This document shows, piece after piece, positions 58,468-64,000 of a stretch of DNA of 64,000 nt. Source of the stretch: Ottelia alismoides (Eukaryota > Streptophyta > Magnoliopsida > Alismatales > Hydrocharitaceae). A program made the position numbers and the translations under genes. Each line of letters begins with the position of its first letter. Position 1 is the stretch's first letter. The DNA is taken from the NCBI GenBank assembly GCA_037367405.1, contig JAZKJV010009784.1:1364001-1428000 (forward strand). The letters run 5' to 3'. Under the pieces are notes generated by a model. It was not told the DNA's origin and made no database searches. It worked only from the letters and a program-made list of their open reading frames with translations.

Positions 58468-60250
58468 ATGGTGAGAGGAAAGTTACCAGTTGAGGAGAAA
58501 CCAATTGATAACATACGAGTTATGGGATCAGATGTGACTGCGGGGATCCTAGACATGCTATTGCAGATGAGTGCACAATTTCAACAATAATTTAGAGTCC
58601 AGGAAGAGTTCAGATTCGAGATTATCGTACTTGAGATAGAGGAGGCAACCCGGCTGCAGTAGTTCCCATGGCCACACTACATGACAAGTACGACCCGGGA
58701 GCGAGAATGTTACAACACTGGATTTGGTTACCACCAAATCAAGGTCCGTACGATTTGAGACCATCCTTCATTTCACTTTTACCCAAATTTTATGGGAACA
58801 TGATAGAGGAGATGTTTACCTTTCTTTAGTTGTTCGAGATTATTTGTGTATGGCTACATACCCGAACGTTACGCAGGAAGCTATATGCCTCAAATCCTTC
58901 CCCTCTGCCTCAGCAGATAAGGTGATCTACTAGAAAAATCATTTGGGGAGGGAGATTTCTACTTAGGATGATTTGAAGTCCACAATACTATGTAAATATT
59001 TACCTCTTAGGAGAACCAACATGATGAGGAGTCACGTAACAAACTTCATGTAGCACTCCCATGAGTCATTTCATGAGGCATGGGAGCAATTCAGAGATAT
59101 GACTGATAAGTGCCCTCATCATGAGATACCTTTGAAGGTGCTCGTGTAGAATTTCTTTGGAGGACTTCGTGTTGATATTCAAGGGTTGGTCAATGATGCA
59201 TGTGGCGACAATTATCTGAATAGGGATGTTGAGTCTGTTTTGGCTATCTATGAAGGGATGGTCGAGAATTCTAGAGTTGTTGATTCTACTTGACATACCA
59301 GAAAACCATCCAGCCACCACACCATAGATAGCATCAGAAGGTGGCCAACATTGATGAGTTTGATTCACGATCTTCTGACATGGGATACATTAGTGACAAG
59401 ATGGCAATCATAGATGTTATTCGGAAGCAAGTTGAAGATTTGCAGAAGTTGCGAGACTTAGAGAAGTTGTCTACATTACCTCAATGGATGGTTGATTTGG
59501 AGAAGAAGGTGGAGGACATGCAGAGACAGATCCACCAACCACCTACTTTTCAGCAGACACAGAGAGCTTTACCTACCCCGTCCACCTATCAGGTACACTT
59601 TGTTTAGGGTGAGGCAGGATGTTCTACACACTCCACAGTTAGGTAGGCCCGAGGATTCGTCCACATCTAGTTAAAGCCAGATCAACTCACCTGTAGTAGA
59701 TGACGTTGATGCACCTCCTACTTTTGAGATAAATGATATATGGAACGCTCCAATTCCTTCTCAGTCTACACCACATAGCGTGCATCACAAAACGCAACAG
59801 ATGCATCAACAACATGGGCGTCCACACTACCACTAGCACCGAGGTTAGTTTGTACAGCAACACTAGTCTCACCATCATTCCTATTAGAGACCGGCACATA
59901 AATTCCATTCTCCAATTCCATACCACCACCAGCAGTAGAGTCACGGTTTACACATCAACGATCTCCACAGCCATATACTTCACAGTCGCTGCACATTTCT
60001 AGGCAAGAGAGATCAGAGAGCCATGGACAGGCTTCTGAGCCTGAGTTTTCTTCACAGTCCATGACCCTGAACCAGGTTATGGACATGCATAGTACGCTCC
60101 AGATTGTGCACAGGACAGATATGGAATGGGTTAACTATCATCTAGATGAGGTAGTCGTGCCCAAGACCACCCTTTCCAACACATCCTTTGATGAATCCGA
60201 ACAACAAGCATCGTCATCTAGATCAGGTAGAGAGCACAGACAGATCTACT
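58468..60250 (+). pseudogene. Athila/Tat-type gag, degenerate
   Basis: The ATG at 58468 begins MVRGKLPVEEKPIDNIRVMG. The capsid part follows across shifts: GPYDLRPSFISLLPKFYG (about 58742), then DDLKSTILCKYLPLRRTNMM, then ESFHEAWEQFRDMTDKCPHH (59067-59120). This is the diagnostic Retrotrans_gag pattern (FPPSKTAKLR... ESLYEAWERFKDLLRKCPHH). FFGGLRVDIQGLVNDACGD follows (family FYNGL...DAASGG). A helical, charged segment (59341-59607; VIRKQVEDLQKL, MVDLEKKVEDMQRQI) resembles the coiled coil that follows capsid. A His/Gln- and Ser-rich tail runs to about 60250. At least six stops or shifts; no protease or polymerase follows before 60.9 kb. Confidence 0.75.
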
Positions 60251-60540
60251 AATAAGGTTACTTTTTCCTGAATTTTTATCAAACTATGTTCATCTCAGAA
60301 GTGATAGACATCCACCAATCCCTAATCCAAATGAGGAGGATGGATTCATACGTGATCAGGAGCGGAAGTTCAAACATGAGTCTACACATTCTGATGTTGA
60401 GGAGGAGCTCCACAGTGATACTATTCTTGATGATGCCATGCACGATGTTAGAGATGGGAGTTATGCCGAGGCAATAGATATGGACACATACGAGTTTGAT
60501 GATGACACCATGACAACCCATGTAGACACTCCTTAAGTAG

Positions 60541-60900
60541 TTTCCTCTCCGTTTTTGAGAGTCTTGTACATACTTCCGATGCTCTCAATGTACATGCTGA
60601 TTTCAATATTGAATTGATTAAAGATGAAAATTTATTGTTCTTGACTTTGTTTCTTTTCCCGATGCATATTTGGGGAAGGAAAGAAAAAAGTCAAAAAGAA
60701 TGATGTAACTCCTAAGATAGAGATATTGCTAAAAGATCACATATTTCTGAAGATTTTACTCCATGATGCCTTGGATCATTTTTATATACAGTAATTAGCG
60801 TTAATTAATTATAGAGGGTTGATTATTAAGTTAGATTAATTTAATGTTAATGAAATACTTAAGCTAGGAAGATAATAAATGTAAATAATAATTATAAATC
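60541..60900. other. Unassigned sequence after the gag remnant
   Basis: AT-rich sequence without a readable motif. The expected protease and pol of the Gypsy element are absent, so a deletion lies at or before this point. Confidence 0.35.
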
Positions 60901-60939
60901 AGGGATTTATCATCTACCTAATGTACATATCGAGACATC

Positions 60940-61440
60940 TAGTAACACAGATATCTCCGATCAAAGTATGTGTGCTTATATCGTGACATCATATGACATA
61001 GGTCTTTGATATCTCGATCTGATTTAAGTTATCTCTTTGACATAACTTATCGGACACATCTAAATCTCTATTCCTATGAAGAGGACCTGCATCAAGAGGT
61101 CAGTCAGATATGGTCCTTTGGAGTAAGGATTGCAATCTCCATCTCAGTTTAGAGATACTCTCTCAATAATCATTTGATGGTTCTTGTTGAGTCCTCAAAC
61201 TAACTCTTTAGGTTTCATCTCAACACCATTCTCTATGATCTAGCCATTGGGTCAACAATTATATAATTATCAAGATTTTCATGGTACATAATCGTAATTA
61301 TAGTAAGAGACCTTATAAGTGCATGCATTCATTAATCTCATATAGGGAGTGAATATATATAACTTTTAATTATATATTAAACAATTGTAATAAAATTTAT
61401 TATAGAAGGGTTTCACCCCGGGGGCACAAATCTGACATAT
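60940..61440 (-). repeat. Fragment of a diverged Copia LTR, reversed
   Basis: GAAGAGGACCTGCATCAAGAGGTCAGTCAGATAT-type sequence at 61078-61110 is the reverse complement of the GACC(G/T)ACCTCTTGATGCAGGTCCTC block in the 8.1-kb Copia LTR. The neighbouring blocks (CTCTATTCCTATG, TTGAGTCCTCAA, CATGGTACATAA) occur in the matching reversed order. It is an old relative of that LTR family, without clear ends. Confidence 0.65.
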
Positions 61441-63575
61441 TCATCACCATCTTTTCCTAGATTGTGTCCTAGTCCTTCTAATGCCTTCGATCAACCATCA
61501 AACCACCACCTTCCATTTATGAATCGCCCTCTTATCTGCTATATAAATGTTCCATTCTCCAACATACAGTGCATCTGCCATACTTCAACAATGAATGAGA
61601 GGGAGAGTTGCAAGGGAGTGACTGGTTACAACAACCAATCTATTCTGACGAAGACCTGTCCTGAAGGGACAATCCACGAGTCCATGTCTTCTCATGTTGT
61701 TGTCTCCATCCTTAGAGATCTACAAAGCTCTCTCCATCATTAAGTGTTGGAGTGACAACCATATTTGAAGCTTTCCTCATCTACTTGTTGACAAATGCAC
61801 TAATTAATTTCTTCTAACTCTTTTTCTTCCTCCCTCCTCTTCTTCATCTACTTTTGTATTCTTCATTTTCTTCGTCTAATTTTAAAAGCGCCAAATATGG
61901 TCAACCCAAATTGATAACCTTCGAACACCACTAATCACCTCATTTGTCACTCCTCCGCTTCACATCTATTCTTGCAAACCCCCATCGCACTTAGCTCTGT
62001 CCTTCATCTACATAAAGAGCAACACCCATTCCCCTTCCTCTTGTTTTTTTCACACCAAGGCCAAGCCCTAAAGGTTTGAGCCAATTTTTTCATGCAGTTC
62101 CTTTGTATAGATCTGAACAGACCATCGGAGACCGAGCTTCGAGAAAACCTCACTGACCTTGCAGCCACTGTCCTCAACCATGCATTCGGATCGAAGAGGA
62201 AGAAGCTCTATCGTTCAATCAAAGAAACAGACCTGATCTTGCTATAGAAGCCATCATATCTCTAGCCTCGAGCACATTGATTAGTTCCATGTGGCGACAT
62301 CCCACCCATGAGACCAGAGCATCAAAGAGCACCTATCAACATTAGATTCAAGGTTGGATCACGTGTTTTGCACATGTGATTATGAACTTTTACACTCGAG
62401 CCCCTATGGCTTCAACTATTCATGCACAAGTCCAGCTCCTCGACGATTTTATGATGGGCCCCAGATGGTTTTCCAATATTTGCTAATACATCTTGGCTCT
62501 AGGTTTTGAATATTCCTTTATTTCTATATAATTACATTTTGATACACATATTGGTTTCTGTATATCTTGGGAACCGAGCATCGAAAATTATAAATTTTCT
62601 ATCTTTTCGAAGTCACCCAACTTTCTATCTATTGGCATATTGTAAGCACTCATCGAATAACATCCCAAGTATTTATTATTTTTAGAATAAAAAGGTCATT
62701 TTGATCTTGTTTATTTAATTAAATATTATCTGAGCCTTAGAAAATTATGCAATAATAGGCGTTGAACATATGATTGAAATATAAACTTTTGGCATCGAGT
62801 TCATTCAATTTCATTATCATTTGTGTCTTGGATAAATAAATCAGTGAGTTTCTTATTTAATTTTAATCATTAAGTTTGCAATAAATTTTGAAAAAAAGTT
62901 CCTCTTAGCCCACAATTGATTGGTCTATTATTGAGAATTTTCTTAGATTTTTTCAAGATTATTTAATTGGGATAAAAATTCATTAACGATTAATTACGGT
63001 ATGTATGGTATTTATGCAACTACATCTTTAATCGCCCATGTTATTTCAGAAAATTCTGCAAAAATTCCACAATCATCATGTCATCATATCTTTCATATCG
63101 ATTTTGATAAATAGTGCATTTGCATTCATTAAATTTGAAAAGACCAAAAACATTCACATTGCATATTTAATTTAATCTACACTGAATAGTTCCATAAAAA
63201 TATTTATTGCATTTACTATAAGAGAAAAGTGTCGGACTTGATACTTAAGCTTATTTGGGTTTAAAACATATGATTGAAAACCCCATAAATTTCCCTTGAA
63301 ATGCATTTATTTCATTATAAACCATTTCTTTTCCCAAAGAAAAATAATGTAACATTTGCAAATAAAAATATAAAAAAATATTTAGAAAACTTAGTCATTG
63401 TTTTATCTGAATTGAGATTAAATTCATATTTTTGCCTTCTTGAGTTCGACCTTGGGACTTGCCTGAGTAAATTAAATAATGGTCTGCTAGGATTAATTTT
63501 ATACATTATATCTTATGTGTTCTTGAATTATCAATTCTATCTCGCTAGGAAACTAGTAACTTTACAATGGTGTTG
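61441..63575. other. Unassigned LTR-like sequence
   Basis: GC-balanced in 61.45-62.5 kb and AT-rich after, the same profile as the middle and second half of the Gypsy LTRs in this window. It ends exactly where a new LTR starts. Frames (for example 61462-61743, 63301-63630) show no recognised domain. Confidence 0.35.
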
Positions 63576-64000
63576 TAATGAATCTCGTACTCATCATGTT
63601 AAAATCCACATATTAAACTCCTTGCAATAAAAATCACTAATGATTCCTTATTATTATCGTGTAATATATTGTACATATTATGTGTATAATTATCCTACAA
63701 ATACCTCTAAATATCTAACTCTATTTATTGATTTAATTTCTTAGAAGAACCTCTAAAACATTGGGCTAATTAATTGTCTATATTTATCCTGACCTTTAGA
63801 AGAATTAAGAAATACAAAAAATCTCAAAAACCCCAAAGCGATGTTTTTATCCTTTTAAAAACTCCCGAAATACACTTTGTATAAATGACCTCTTTTGACT
63901 TTTTGTCCAACATGAAACTTGTAGGTCTCATCGAGATCTATAAAATCATGTTTTGATGTTTTTTCCTAATTTTGCCTCTAACTATTTTCTTTTTATTTAT
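63576..64000 (+). repeat. Gypsy LTR, copy H, running off the right end
   Basis: It starts TAATGAATCTCGTACTCATCATG and then follows the solo LTR (read on its minus strand) block by block: AAACTCCTT, TGTGTATAATTA, AAACC[AC]C[AC]AA..GGTGTTTTTATCC-like, AATGACCTCTTTTG[AG]CTTTTTGTCC, and CTAACTATTT. Plus orientation, incomplete. Confidence 0.65.

Overview
The window looks like plant nuclear DNA, probably heterochromatic. I see no intact host gene. Nearly everything is transposable-element sequence at different stages of decay: Ty3/Gypsy LTRs of a Tat/Athila-like kind, two Ty1/Copia elements, LINE fragments, a Mutator-like element (MULE) and foldback MITEs. One segment of mitochondrial DNA has been captured. 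The species is not determined; plant-type tRNA primer sites, plant retroelement lineages and plant mitochondrial tRNA relics support a flowering plant. Coordinates marked approximate are edges of degenerate repeats judged by eye.

Layout. 0-8.1 kb: an old Gypsy LTR carrying a 776-bp mitochondrial insertion (trnfM and trnH relics), then gag/protease remnants, a Ser-rich relic ORF and an array of regularly spaced perfect stem-loops. 8.1-18.3 kb: a complete 10.2-kb Copia element with two 2,390-bp LTRs, intact primer site, polypurine tract and 5-bp target duplication, but a badly broken gag-pol. 18.3-26.4 kb: the interrupted Gypsy tail, a polypurine tract and further LTRs. 26.4-29.9 kb: a decayed MULE. 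31-34 kb: two foldback MITEs, one with a perfect 9-bp target duplication. 34.1 kb: the only candidate host gene, a short disrupted two-exon pseudogene. 35.5-45.6 kb: LINE pieces, one split by a minus-strand Copia element with very short LTRs, then a possible CACTA relic. 45.6-64 kb: overlapping Gypsy LTRs, including a clean solo LTR (TSD GTACA), an Athila/Tat-type tRNA-Asp primer site with degenerate gag, a reversed Copia LTR fragment, and an LTR running off the right end.

The most coherent unexplained signal is structural. The 5' ends of the Gypsy LTRs here begin with a self-complementary 21-mer (TGATGAAT, 5-nt loop, ATTCATCA), in one copy with both arms changed but still paired. Polypurine tracts of the same elements are preceded by stem-loops, and upstream lie three further 11-13 bp stem-loops, each followed by a copy of the polypurine-like motif. 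The second notable signal is the mismatch between near-identical Copia LTRs and a dead internal region, pointing to mobilisation in trans. No rRNA genes, CRISPR arrays or functional RNA genes were found.
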